Shown here in pieces: positions 37,361 to 49,136 of a stretch of DNA of 64,000 bases (position 1 is its first letter; each line of letters starts with the position of its first letter). Both the position numbers and the translations under genes were made by a program. The notes beneath the pieces were generated by a model. It ran no database searches. It saw only the letters and a program-made list of their open reading frames with translations, and was not told the origin of the DNA. The stretch is from Silvimonas terrae (lineage in GTDB: Bacteria; Pseudomonadota; Gammaproteobacteria; Burkholderiales; Chitinibacteraceae), in the NCBI RefSeq assembly GCF_014202765.1, contig NZ_JACHHN010000001.1:82020-146019 (forward strand), written 5' to 3'.

Positions 37361-38212
37361 ATGCCTGTCATGACCCCGACACCTGGTTCCACCATCAGTC
37401 TGCGCAATAGTGACGGCTTGGGCTGGCACGGCTTTGGCGCCGCGCTGGTCGGGGTCGGACAGGGCACGCACCGCATACCGGGCGGCGCACAGCACCGTAT
37501 TGGCGTGCATGTCGGCAGCCCGGTGCGCGCCAATTGTGCTTGTGATGGCCGCCGCCAGGCGCGGATTCAGGCGCATGGCGATGCAGACATTATTCCTGCC
37601 GGGGTAGATGGCCAATGGACTGACGACGCCAATTGCACCATCTTGCGCATCTGGCTGAGTGATGATTTTGTGCGCGCCACGGGTGAACAACTGGCACTGA
37701 AACCGGCACAACGGTCTTTGCAGCCGCAACTACAACTGCGCGATACCCGTTTTCAGCATATGGCCTGGGCGTTACAGGCCGAACTGGAAGCCGCCGAAAC
37801 CTCAGACCCGTTGCTGGCCGAGAGTCTGTGTACGGCCATGGTGGTGCGACTGCTGGGCGATGCGCCATCACTGCAGAACCGGCGCTACGCCTTGACCCCG
37901 CGGACTGCCGCACGGGTGGTGGATTACATTGAAAGCCATCTGGACCAGCGCCTGACGTTGACAGAACTGGCCGCGCTGGTGGATTTATCTGTGCCGCATT
38001 TCAAGGTGCAGTTCAAAGCGACACTGGGGGTGCCGGTGCATCGGTATATCGTGCAACGGCGGGTGGAACTGGCCAGGCATCTGCTGCTGGCGGGCAAACT
38101 CTCAGCCAGCCAGATTGCACTGGAGGCCGGATTTGCGCACCAGAGTCATATGGCGCACTGGATGGGGCGGTTGCTGGGCATACGGCCGCGAGACCTGCTG
38201 CGGGAGGGGTGA
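37361..38212 (+). CDS. AraC-family transcriptional regulator
   Basis: The 283-residue protein has an N-terminal cupin-like region (about 20-130) and a C-terminal double helix-turn-helix domain (about 180-280), with LTLTELAALVDLSVPHFKVQFK as the first and ASQIALEAGFAHQSHMAHWM as the second recognition unit. It probably regulates the divergent NmrA-like gene across 162 bp. The inducer is unknown. Confidence 0.9.
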   Translation: MPVMTPTPGSTISLRNSDGLGWHGFGAALVGVGQGTHRIPGGAQHRIGVHVGSPVRANCACDGRRQARIQAHGDADIIPAGVDGQWTDDANCTILRIWLSDDFVRATGEQLALKPAQRSLQPQLQLRDTRFQHMAWALQAELEAAETSDPLLAESLCTAMVVRLLGDAPSLQNRRYALTPRTAARVVDYIESHLDQRLTLTELAALVDLSVPHFKVQFKATLGVPVHRYIVQRRVELARHLLLAGKLSASQIALEAGFAHQSHMAHWMGRLLGIRPRDLLREG

Positions 38213-38615
38213 CGCCGGGCTTGCCCCGCAATCAAAAGAACACAAAGGCCTCGTTGCTGTCGGGCAGGCCGCGCAACAGGGCGGCCAGATCATGCCAGCG
38301 TGCCCGTTCACATAGCCACAGCAAGGCGCGTAATCGCCAATCCATGCGTGCTGGCGGGATCACAGCCACGCAGGGTCTGGCATATAAAAAGCCGGGGCAG
38401 CGCAGGGGGCAGGTGGACATGCGGGTATCTCGGGTTGGTGATCAGCAATCAACTCAGCTTCCGGTCTGATGCTGCACGATGGCGCATGCCCTGGCGCGCA
38501 GAAAAAGAGGCTGTGCGCAGATATGGATGATTCCGCTACGCCACACCAGGCATTCACCCTGGTTGTACGGCAACATGACAGCCGGGTATTATCGCGGCGC
38601 CTGAGGTGTGTGTGA
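38213..38615. other. Gene-free region before the GGDEF-EAL gene
   Basis: This 400-bp gap contains only unsupported short frames. No terminator or repeat could be recognised. It should contain the promoter of the following gene. Confidence 0.35.
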
Positions 38616-38681
38616 TTGATCCGGCCTGACGCTGTTTTCAACATGCAACACTCTGCAACTATGCTGGTCAGGCGTTGTGAA

Positions 38682-41270
38682 ATGCTCAATGATGAGACGA
38701 ATACTCATCTTCCCTGGGGTCCCGCAGCGGCTATGAGCCAACCTGAACGATCTGGCGCCAAACCAGGCCGCTTTTCAATTCCCTTAAGGCTGGCGATCAC
38801 GCTGCCCGTGGCATTGATATTGATTGCATCGGTGGGCTTTCAAGAGATCACCCAGCATGACAATTCGGCCCGCTTGATCGACACCACCAGCATCCGCTTG
38901 CTGGATGCCCTGACGGTCACGACCCGCAACCGCCTGACCAATTTCCTGGAAGTCCCCTTTGCGGCGCAACAAGCGCTGGGGGATGCCATTGTCCGTTACA
39001 AGCTCTACACGCCGGGCAATATGGAGCCGGTTTACCGCCATATTGTCGGCACCTTTCGCGACCTTTATCAGGACCAACCCCAGATCAGCGTGATGTCGTT
39101 TGGTGGTAGCCATGGCGACTTTGCCGGGGTGCGGCGCAAGGACAATCACTACAACCTGATGCTGTCTGATGCCTCAACCCAGGGGCAGTTGCTGATCTAC
39201 AAAGAAAACGCGCCTGGCGCCACCGCCGCGTCTTTTCCTGGCTACGATCCACGCACCCGGCCGTGGTATGCGCCGTTTGCCCAGTCCGGCAAAGCGGGCT
39301 GGTCAGATATCTATGCCAATTACGATGAGTTTGCCGAAGTCACCATCAGCGCGGCCAGCCCGGTCAAGGTGGCCGGGCAATTGATTGGCGTGGTCGATGC
39401 GGACATTAAACTGAGTGACCTGAACCGCTTCTTGCGGGATGAATCCCTGCGCGGATCAGGTTCAATTGCCATTACCGATGCCCAGGGCGTATTGATTGCG
39501 CAATCGGGTGATAGTCCGGTGCTGTCGGATGGTCACGGCGGTATCGCGCGCGGCCAGCGGCTGAGCCTGGCGCAAAGTGACGACCCGGTGCTGCGGGTGG
39601 CGGCGGCCTGGGTTGCGCAAACCCCGCAAGATCAATCGGTCAGCTTTCATGACACGCTCGATGGCAAGGCTTATAGCGGCCGTGTTACCCCGTTTTTTGA
39701 CCAGCGCGGCCTGCGTTGGCGCATTGTCACGCTGGTACCGGATTCTGACCTGGTGGGCGATATCCGCGCCAGCACGCGGCGGGCGGGTATTTTGCTGGCT
39801 GGCCTGGCCATTACCGGCTTGCTGCTCTGTTTATGGGTGATCGGCTGGGTAACCCGACCCATTCACCGTACTGCGCAGGCCGCCAACCGGCTGGCGCAGG
39901 GCGACTGGCTGGCCAAGATCAATACCCGCAGCCCCATTCGTGAAACCGCCACGCTGGTCAAAGCCTTCAACACCATGGCGCGGCAGGTAGACCTGGCTTT
40001 CAATACCATGCGCGACCAACTGCGGCTGGATGGTCTGACCCAGTTGCTGACCCGCCAGGGTTTGCTGGAAGAAGTGAACTGGCCAGAGCCACGGCCCGCC
40101 ATTCTCTGTCTGATCGGGCTGGATGGATTCCGCAGCATCAACGATAACCTGGGGTATGACACCAGCAGTCGGCTGTTGCAGGCAGTGGCAGAGCGCATGC
40201 GCAACCATCTGCCTTGCCTGGCCTTGCTGGCGCGCATAGGCGGCGACGAATTTGCCGTGATCTGTATGGACCCGACCATGCCGGCCGATGAAGCCGGCGC
40301 GCAGGTGCTGGCGCTGTTCGCCACGCCGTTTACCTCTGGCGATGACGAAGTGATGGTCAGTGCTTCGGTTGGCGTGGTGGAAGGGCTGTTGTCGTCAGAT
40401 CACCTGCCGGAATGGCTGCGCAATGCCAGTGTCGCGATGGGCGAGGCCAAGCGGCGCGCGCGCATGTCCTCCGTGGTGTTTGAGCCCGCCATGCTGGAAC
40501 GTCTGCGCGAAGTTTCCCGCCTGACCAGTGATCTGCGTCAGGCGCTGGACCAGAACCAGTTCCTGGTGCACTACCAGCCAGTGGTCAATATGGCGGACGG
40601 CCAGATCAGCGGCCTCGAGGCCCTGGTCCGCTGGCAAAGCCCCACGCGCGGTCTGGTGCCCCCGGCCATGTTTATCCCCATTGCCGAGAACTCGGACCTG
40701 ATCCTGGCGCTGGGCGACTGGGTACTGCGCACGGCCACCCGGGACATCGCCGGCCGTCTCGATACGCTGCCTGCAGACTTTGAACTGCATGTGAACGTGT
40801 CTGCACGGCAACTGATCCAGTCTGACTTTATTGCCACGCTACGCCATGCCCTGCAGGAAAGCGGCTTGCCGCCGGGACATCTGACCCTGGAGTTGACGGA
40901 ATCCGTGCTGATTGAGCAGGGCGGTCAAACCGTGGAGCGCTTGCGGCAGATTCGCAATCTGGGTGTGAAGATCGCCATTGATGACTTCGGCACCGGTTAT
41001 TCGTCGCTGTCTTATCTGGGGACGTTGCCGTTTGATTGCCTGAAGATCGACAAGAGCTTTGTGGACAATATCTGTGTGTCTCCACAAGACACCGCCGTGG
41101 TCGCGGCCGTGCTGCACATGGCGCGCGGTTTTGGTGTCACCGCCGTTGCCGAAGGGGTGGAAACCGAAGACCAGGCCCGACGCCTGCGGGAAATGGGTTG
41201 CAGCCACGCCCAGGGCTACTGGTTTGGCCGCCCGGTGCCGCTGGCTGATATCCGCTGGCCTGGCCAGTAA
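38682..41270 (+). CDS. Membrane GGDEF-EAL protein with dCache sensor
   Basis: The 862-residue protein has two membrane helices (about 30-50 and 365-390) around a double-Cache periplasmic domain containing YDPRTRPWYAPF and GVVDADIKLSDL, then HAMP, GGDEF and EAL domains. GGDEF is intact near residue 520 (ARIGGDEFAV) and EAL near 645 (LEALVRW), and the EAL domain keeps DDFGTGYSS. It can in principle make and break c-di-GMP; the balance is unknown. The start is uncertain: ATG at 38682 is used here; 38643, 38661 and 38733 are alternatives and none has a strong ribosome-binding site. Confidence 0.88.
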   Translation: MLNDETNTHLPWGPAAAMSQPERSGAKPGRFSIPLRLAITLPVALILIASVGFQEITQHDNSARLIDTTSIRLLDALTVTTRNRLTNFLEVPFAAQQALGDAIVRYKLYTPGNMEPVYRHIVGTFRDLYQDQPQISVMSFGGSHGDFAGVRRKDNHYNLMLSDASTQGQLLIYKENAPGATAASFPGYDPRTRPWYAPFAQSGKAGWSDIYANYDEFAEVTISAASPVKVAGQLIGVVDADIKLSDLNRFLRDESLRGSGSIAITDAQGVLIAQSGDSPVLSDGHGGIARGQRLSLAQSDDPVLRVAAAWVAQTPQDQSVSFHDTLDGKAYSGRVTPFFDQRGLRWRIVTLVPDSDLVGDIRASTRRAGILLAGLAITGLLLCLWVIGWVTRPIHRTAQAANRLAQGDWLAKINTRSPIRETATLVKAFNTMARQVDLAFNTMRDQLRLDGLTQLLTRQGLLEEVNWPEPRPAILCLIGLDGFRSINDNLGYDTSSRLLQAVAERMRNHLPCLALLARIGGDEFAVICMDPTMPADEAGAQVLALFATPFTSGDDEVMVSASVGVVEGLLSSDHLPEWLRNASVAMGEAKRRARMSSVVFEPAMLERLREVSRLTSDLRQALDQNQFLVHYQPVVNMADGQISGLEALVRWQSPTRGLVPPAMFIPIAENSDLILALGDWVLRTATRDIAGRLDTLPADFELHVNVSARQLIQSDFIATLRHALQESGLPPGHLTLELTESVLIEQGGQTVERLRQIRNLGVKIAIDDFGTGYSSLSYLGTLPFDCLKIDKSFVDNICVSPQDTAVVAAVLHMARGFGVTAVAEGVETEDQARRLREMGCSHAQGYWFGRPVPLADIRWPGQ

Positions 41271-41282
41271 GCGGCCCCTCGT

Positions 41283-41891
41283 TCAGGCCGTGGGGGCCAG
41301 ATGCCGGGCAATCAACGGGGCAATGTCTGCCGCCATGCTGTTGGCAAACCCGTGATCCCCGCCAGTAAACACATGCAGCTCCGCCCTGGGGAGCAAGCGG
41401 GCCAGATGCTCACCCACTGCCACCGGGCTGATCGGGTCGGCATCGCCCCACAGCAACAGGGTGGGGATGGCCAGCGTGGTCAGCCGGGCTGACAAATCGG
41501 TCTGCCATGATCCAAACCAATCCGGCAAACCAGGGTTGTTGCGGGCAAATTCTGCGCGCCAGTCTTGCGCACCCAGGCGGGCCGTATCCACTCCGCCAGA
41601 AGTCGCCGTCAGCACCAGATGCGTAATCTGCTGCGGGTTTTGCAGCGCAGCCAGCACCGCCACCACGCCCCCCATGGATTGCGCGACCAGCGCTGTCGGA
41701 CCATTCAGTTCCCGTTTCACCAACCCTGCCAGATCGGCCAGCCCATGCACGTCTGGCCGGGGCGGGGTATCGCCAAAACCGGGCCAGCCCATGTGGATTT
41801 TCTCTGCCGGGTGGGGCAACGCCTGGGCTACGGGTTGCCAGAATTGCGTGTTGCCGGAGGCACCTGGCAGGAACAGGATTTTGTCAGGCAT
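41283..41891 (-). CDS. Alpha/beta-hydrolase
   Basis: The 202-residue protein has the alpha/beta-hydrolase fold: an oxyanion segment LFLPGASG, nucleophile Ser72 in QSMGG, Asp in LLWGDADPI and His in GGDHGF. The length is short (usual 250-280) because the cap region is small. The substrate is unknown. ATG at 41891 starts the first strand. It is convergent with the GGDEF-EAL gene, 12 bp apart. Confidence 0.87.
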   Translation of the reverse strand: MPDKILFLPGASGNTQFWQPVAQALPHPAEKIHMGWPGFGDTPPRPDVHGLADLAGLVKRELNGPTALVAQSMGGVVAVLAALQNPQQITHLVLTATSGGVDTARLGAQDWRAEFARNNPGLPDWFGSWQTDLSARLTTLAIPTLLLWGDADPISPVAVGEHLARLLPRAELHVFTGGDHGFANSMAADIAPLIARHLAPTA

Positions 41892-44446
<2,555 letters not shown>

Positions 44447-44470
44447 TACCCTGCTGTTAGCTTGCGCATA

Positions 44471-44504
44471 AAAACGGCCGGTAGAGATACCGGCCGTTTT
44501 GTTT
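44471..44504. terminator. Bidirectional terminator after katG
   Basis: AAAACGGCCGGT pairs with ACCGGCCGTTTT around a six-base loop, with T residues after the stem on the plus strand and four on the minus strand. It can serve both katG and the convergent patatin gene. Confidence 0.9.
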
Positions 44505-44525
44505 GGGGCGACGCAGGCCACGCGC

Positions 44526-45554
44526 TCAGGGCCATTCCTTCAGAAACAAGTCTTTGAGGTCCAGCGTGCTGCGCCGACCCACTTCATGCCCGTGCGCCTG
44601 CAGCCACGCGTGTGCGGCACTGCGCCCTTCATCCCGCAGCCAGGTCAGAAACGGGCCGTGCGTGGTGGCCTGGGTATTCGGGTCCAGTTCGGCCAGGGCA
44701 GGATGGGTCTGGATGGCGTGAAAGCGCATGCTGCGCAGTTGGCGCTCCAGTTGACCATGGATCAGGCCGGCGTCTTGTGCCATTTCCTGCAACAGTGCAA
44801 ATAGCCGCATCTCGCGCAAGAACGCGCTGTTAAAGCCCAGCATCATGGCGCGGCGCTGGATGTCGCTGGCAGTTCTGGGGGTCTCGCCGTACACCAGCGG
44901 GGCCAGCAGCACCAGCAAAATGTCGTCGCTCTCGCAGAACTTGAATAGCGGGAACACGGCCGGGTTGGCGGCATAACCACCGTCCCAGTAGGCCTCGCCA
45001 TCAATCATGACCGCTTGTTGCAAAGAGGGCAGACAGGCCGATGCCAACAAGGCGTCGGCTGAGAGTTCGGCATTCTGGAACAACTTCAAATGGCCGGTAT
45101 TGGCGTTGGTGGCCGCCACAAACAGCTTGATCTGGGCGCGGCGGATAATCTCAAAGTCAAACAAAGACTCAATGATCTTGCGCAGCGGGTTGTAATCAAG
45201 CGGGTTGAGCTGGTAGGGCGAAAACCACCGGGTCAGGTGAAACACCATCTGCATACCCACCGGCGCATTCAGGTCGGTGCCAAGGGGCTGTGTCATTTCT
45301 TTGGGCAGGCTGTCGGCCACGCGTTGCCAGAACGCTGCCAGCATTTCCCGCGCGTAATCCGGTCCGCCCATAGTCAGGCCCTGCGCCACCGCCATGGCAT
45401 TCATGGCCCCCGCACTGGTGCCGCTGATACCTTCAATCCGGTAATGGCCAGCCTCCAGCAGGGCGTCCAGCACTCCCCAGGTAAACGCCCCGTGCGCGCC
45501 GCCGCCTTGCAAGGCCAGACTTAATACCGGTTTGCCATGACTGCGCCCGAACAT
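44526..45554 (-). CDS. Patatin-like phospholipase
   Basis: The 342-residue protein has the patatin fold: oxyanion loop LALQGGGAHGAF, nucleophile Ser47 in GTSAGA and catalytic Asp191 in YWDGGYA. It should hydrolyse acyl lipids. No signal peptide is present. ATG at 45554 is chosen over 45608 because the conserved fold starts just after it and AGGGA precedes it. It stands alone and shares a terminator with katG. Confidence 0.9.
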   Translation of the reverse strand: MFGRSHGKPVLSLALQGGGAHGAFTWGVLDALLEAGHYRIEGISGTSAGAMNAMAVAQGLTMGGPDYAREMLAAFWQRVADSLPKEMTQPLGTDLNAPVGMQMVFHLTRWFSPYQLNPLDYNPLRKIIESLFDFEIIRRAQIKLFVAATNANTGHLKLFQNAELSADALLASACLPSLQQAVMIDGEAYWDGGYAANPAVFPLFKFCESDDILLVLLAPLVYGETPRTASDIQRRAMMLGFNSAFLREMRLFALLQEMAQDAGLIHGQLERQLRSMRFHAIQTHPALAELDPNTQATTHGPFLTWLRDEGRSAAHAWLQAHGHEVGRRSTLDLKDLFLKEWP

Positions 45555-45661
45555 GGTGATCCCTATGTTTGCTGCACTGCACAAATACTGGCACAGATGC
45601 CAGGCCAACTCAAGGACTGCTCAAGCTGTGACCAGCATAGACAACGGGACCGGCTTCGGGC

Positions 45662-46087
45662 TTATTTGACCAGCGTGACCGGCACCGGGGACTCCGCCAC
45701 CACGGCGTAGGCCACCGATCCAAACAGATAATTGCTGGCCGGCGTGCCGGCTGTGCCCATGACAATACGCAGGGCATTGTGGCTGCGCGCGTGATTGCAG
45801 ATCACATCGGCAGCACGGCCGTTTCTGACCTGGGCATCAAAGGGAATACCGCGCCCCGTCAGTTCTTTGACATAGGGCTCCAGCACCGCCTCACCTTGTT
45901 CACGCATGATCTGGTGCAAGGGTACGGTGCTCCCTATGCCTTCCAGCAAAGAGCCCGCCAGCGTGGGGGACTGCACATTGAGCAACTGCAATTTCAGGGA
46001 CGAATCGTGCAGCGCCAACCGGGCCGCAAACTGCATGGCATGCATGGCGGCGGCAGAGCCATCAACCGGGACCAGGATCGTAGACAT
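45662..46087 (-). CDS. Universal stress protein (UspA family), second of a tandem pair
   Basis: The 141-residue protein has the Usp fold with STILVPVDGSAAAMHAM at the start and the ATP-binding GTAGTPASNYLFGSVA motif (GxxG(x)9GS type) near the C-terminus. GGAGG lies five bases before the ATG. It follows another usp gene by 12 bp, so they form an operon. The two proteins are clearly homologous but not identical. Confidence 0.92.
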   Translation of the reverse strand: MSTILVPVDGSAAAMHAMQFAARLALHDSSLKLQLLNVQSPTLAGSLLEGIGSTVPLHQIMREQGEAVLEPYVKELTGRGIPFDAQVRNGRAADVICNHARSHNALRIVMGTAGTPASNYLFGSVAYAVVAESPVPVTLVK

Positions 46088-46099
46088 AAAGACCTCCGC

Positions 46100-46522
46100 T
46101 TAGTTGACCAGCGTGACGGGAATACGGGCTAGCGAGGCCACCCGGTTGGCGACCGATCCCAACAGAATGGAAGCTGCCGCCCCATGGCCGCGAGTACCCA
46201 TGTAGATCTGTGCCGCGCCCACTTCGTCAGCGACAGCCAGAATGGCATCGACCGGGGTACCGGGCACCACCATGGCGTTGTAGGGTTGACTGGCTTTATC
46301 CAGCAGGGCTCTGGCGGCTTTTTGCATTTCTTCGGTTTGCCGCTCGTACAAGAGGTTAAGTTGGGTGGTGGTAAAGAAGCCGCGAGTGCGCCCAAGCAGC
46401 AACGGGGCCACGCTGAGCAGCACCAGATCGGTCCATTGTTCTTGCTGTTTGAATTGCAGCGCACGTTCAACTGCGCGTAGCGAGTGAGCCGAACCGTCGA
46501 CTGGGATCAACAGGGTAGTCAT
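46100..46522 (-). CDS. Universal stress protein (UspA family), first of a tandem pair
   Basis: The 140-residue protein begins TTLLIPVDGSAHSLRA and carries the GTRGHGAAASILLGSVANRV nucleotide-binding motif. The ATG at 46522 has GGAGG five bases upstream; a GTG two codons earlier is less likely. Transcription runs into the second usp gene. Such tandem pairs are induced by starvation or respiratory stress in many proteobacteria. Confidence 0.92.
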   Translation of the reverse strand: MTTLLIPVDGSAHSLRAVERALQFKQQEQWTDLVLLSVAPLLLGRTRGFFTTTQLNLLYERQTEEMQKAARALLDKASQPYNAMVVPGTPVDAILAVADEVGAAQIYMGTRGHGAAASILLGSVANRVASLARIPVTLVN

Positions 46523-46709
46523 GAACACCTCCGTGATGCGGGGAAAAAGTGCACTGCGGCGGGCCTGAGGCGGGAGCGGACAACGGATTGCAAAAACGGG
46601 TCGTGACAGGCCGGCGGTAGCTGATGGCTACACGGTAGCACCCAGGGTTATGTTTTTGAATGTAAATAGTATTTGTCTTAATCGGCTGGGGATGGAGGCA
46701 CTGGACAGC

Positions 46710-46740
46710 AAAAAGCCGGACCATCGGGCCCGGCTTTTTG
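46710..46740. terminator. Intrinsic terminator downstream of the lipoprotein gene
   Basis: AAAAAGCCGG pairs with CCGGCTTTTT around a ten-base loop. It ends the minus-strand lipoprotein gene and faces the promoter region of the usp pair. Confidence 0.85.
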
Positions 46741-46775
46741 TGTTTCAAACGTCATCAATCCACAGCCTGATGCGA

Positions 46776-48716
46776 TCAGTTGGAGTTATAGACCGCATGC
46801 CGCGCAACGGACCCCGGCGTCAGGTAATCCAGTTGCAACCAGCGATATCCGCCTGCCGCGACACTCAGGGCCGGGAAGGCACTGACACCGCTCGGCGGCA
46901 CAAGGGTAACCGTGTTGGCCAGGCTGGCGACCGTTGCCGTATTTTGCGCGCCGGAGGTGCCGGTCGAGGCGGTAAATTCCACCTTGCTGATGGGGTCCGC
47001 GCCCAGCACATTGGTCCAGCTCACCCCCAACGAAGGTAACACGGGTTGATCTCCAATCAGCACCGAGGCCGTTTGCGTCGAGAGGGTGTTCCATGCAAAA
47101 CCTGCACCATTGGCTGGCGCCACGGGACCATCAGACATGCGCTTCTGGATCGTCGCTGTGGTGCCATCACTGAAATGCAGCACAAAGGTGTAGGCCGGAT
47201 AACCATTAAAGACGCTGTAATCCGGGCTGGCTGGTGCCCAGGTGGCGCCGCTGGGGTTGGCCAGCGTGGTCAACGAACCGTCGGCATTGATCTGCACCCG
47301 GCCCAGTTTGTAGGTGTCGCTACTGCCGGTGGTGGAGGTGACCGCCGTACCCGTGTGGTTATCGATCGGCCAGTACCCAATGCCGGCAATGGACGGGTTG
47401 GGTGCCAGCACCAGCGCTTGCGCAATACCCGGGCCAGTGACCACCACATATTGCGTATTGGCCGGATTGGGCGAGCTACCGCCGGTGGTGAAGGAGGCGT
47501 ACAGCTCGGAACGGTAAGCGGCGGTTTGGGCCGCGGTCCCGGTGTTGTTGACGTCATATTCCAGAATGCCGCCGACAGAGACGTCATACGGCAACTGGTT
47601 GCCCGTGATCTGCCACAGGCCCCCGATATTCTGCGCCACAAGGTTGGTGCTGTGGGCCATGCCGGTAGAGTCTCTTAGCGTCAGGTGCAGCACCACTTTG
47701 GTGGTCGAGATGGCATATTGAATGACCGGGTCATCCATCAGCGGGTTAACGATATCGCTGTTGTTTAACCAGCCGGAAAAGTCGTCGTAAAAATCGTAGC
47801 CGTTATCCAGATAGGTGGAGGCTACGGCATTCCGGCAATAGCTGTTGAGCGTACCGGGCGTGGGCACGCGCTGCGCCACAGGGTACAGAAAGCAACCCTG
47901 CCAGGCACTCTTGATATTGGCAAATGCGCTGGGCGCAACCGTGCTGGACGGGAAGTCGATGGTAAAGGGCGTGCTGGTCAGCGTGCCGCTGGCCACGGCG
48001 GTCTGGTTGATGACCTGCACCTGATTGCTGCCGGCCAGATTGAGCTTGTTGATCAGTTGCACGCCAGACCCTGCGGGCAAGACGGTGATTTCATCCAGCA
48101 ACTGGTCAATGCCGGTGTGATTGGCCGCGAATGTTTTACCAATCAGATCCACGTTGCCAGACAGGCCGGCATCACTCACCAGGTTTTGCAGCAGCGCCGT
48201 AATAGCGCTGTTGGCGGCGGTGACATTGGCGGCGGTGACCTGGGCCAGTACCGCTGGGTTGGCCACGTCTGCCGGCTTGCCGGTACTCAGACTACCTGCG
48301 GTCACGGCGGTGGTCAGCGGAGTGATGTTGACGATGGCGCTTTGCCCGTTGGCGGGTACGGCGGCCAGCAGGGACACCTGGTTTTCAGACCCGCCACTGG
48401 GGTCTTGTGCCAGCAGGCCAAACGGCGGCGTGAACTTGCTCAAATCCACCATCAAGACATAGTGGCCGCCAATATCGGCCGTGGTGGTGAGTTGATTGCC
48501 TTTGCTGTCGCTCAGGGTGATGGCGGCTTTGGGCATGGCCGCACCCTTGGCGGCCAGGCCGGCCATGACCAGAGTGCCACCGGCATTGTTGCTGGCAGAG
48601 GGCGAGCTCGTCGCCGTGCTATCACTACTACTACTGCTGCCACCCCCGCCGCATGCGGCTAAAGCCAATGCCAGCAACGCCGGCATTACGCGCTTGAACA
48701 TCATTGGTTTTTTCAT
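46776..48716 (-). CDS. Large secreted lipoprotein of unknown function
   Basis: The 646-residue precursor has a lipoprotein signal with lipobox LAAC followed by a GGGGSSSSS spacer, as in many outer-membrane lipoproteins. The rest is rich in Thr, Ser, Asn and Gly with beta-like segments, an early IgG-like AAITLSDSKGNQLTTTADIGGHY region and a cysteine pair near WQGCFLYPV...SYCRN. No catalytic motif was found, and no family was recognised. AGGAAGG precedes the ATG at 48716. A terminator follows at 46710-46740. Confidence 0.8.
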   Translation of the reverse strand: MKKPMMFKRVMPALLALALAACGGGGSSSSSDSTATSSPSASNNAGGTLVMAGLAAKGAAMPKAAITLSDSKGNQLTTTADIGGHYVLMVDLSKFTPPFGLLAQDPSGGSENQVSLLAAVPANGQSAIVNITPLTTAVTAGSLSTGKPADVANPAVLAQVTAANVTAANSAITALLQNLVSDAGLSGNVDLIGKTFAANHTGIDQLLDEITVLPAGSGVQLINKLNLAGSNQVQVINQTAVASGTLTSTPFTIDFPSSTVAPSAFANIKSAWQGCFLYPVAQRVPTPGTLNSYCRNAVASTYLDNGYDFYDDFSGWLNNSDIVNPLMDDPVIQYAISTTKVVLHLTLRDSTGMAHSTNLVAQNIGGLWQITGNQLPYDVSVGGILEYDVNNTGTAAQTAAYRSELYASFTTGGSSPNPANTQYVVVTGPGIAQALVLAPNPSIAGIGYWPIDNHTGTAVTSTTGSSDTYKLGRVQINADGSLTTLANPSGATWAPASPDYSVFNGYPAYTFVLHFSDGTTATIQKRMSDGPVAPANGAGFAWNTLSTQTASVLIGDQPVLPSLGVSWTNVLGADPISKVEFTASTGTSGAQNTATVASLANTVTLVPPSGVSAFPALSVAAGGYRWLQLDYLTPGSVARHAVYNSN

Positions 48717-49136
48717 TGTCGCCTTCCTGTTGCAATCCGGATATTTTCTGGAAATAGCCATGGATAGCCGGGGCACAACGCGGCGTTGTCCCGGTTCCAT
48801 TGTGATGGGTTGCTGTTTTCAACTTCAGGAGTGCGGATTGACGTTCTTGTTCTATGTTTTTTGAACAATGTTTTGTTTTTTCGGGCAAGTTTGTATCTGG
48901 TTTGTTTCATTCGCCCGGTGTGTTTTATACATTGTTCTTGCTTATGTATGTTGTCAGACTTGACGGGTGTTGTAATCCAGAGACGAACGCCGTGCCAGAG
49001 GCGTGCGACGGGGTCCCAATGTGTCACACAGATGACAAATCGGGCCCCACAAAATGGCCAGAGCGGCGTGCTTTGGAAGGGGCGGTAGATCACCGCCAGA
49101 GGGGGAAAGAATGGCCAGCGTGCTGGCCGGCCGGCC
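48717..49136. promoter_or_regulatory. AT-rich intergenic region upstream of the lipoprotein gene
   Basis: This 420-bp gap holds no gene. The part at about 48830-48980 is markedly T-rich compared with the rest of the window, with runs such as TTTTTTGAAC and TTTTGTTTTTTC. It is the likely promoter region of the minus-strand lipoprotein and a candidate binding site for nucleoid proteins. Confidence 0.5.
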
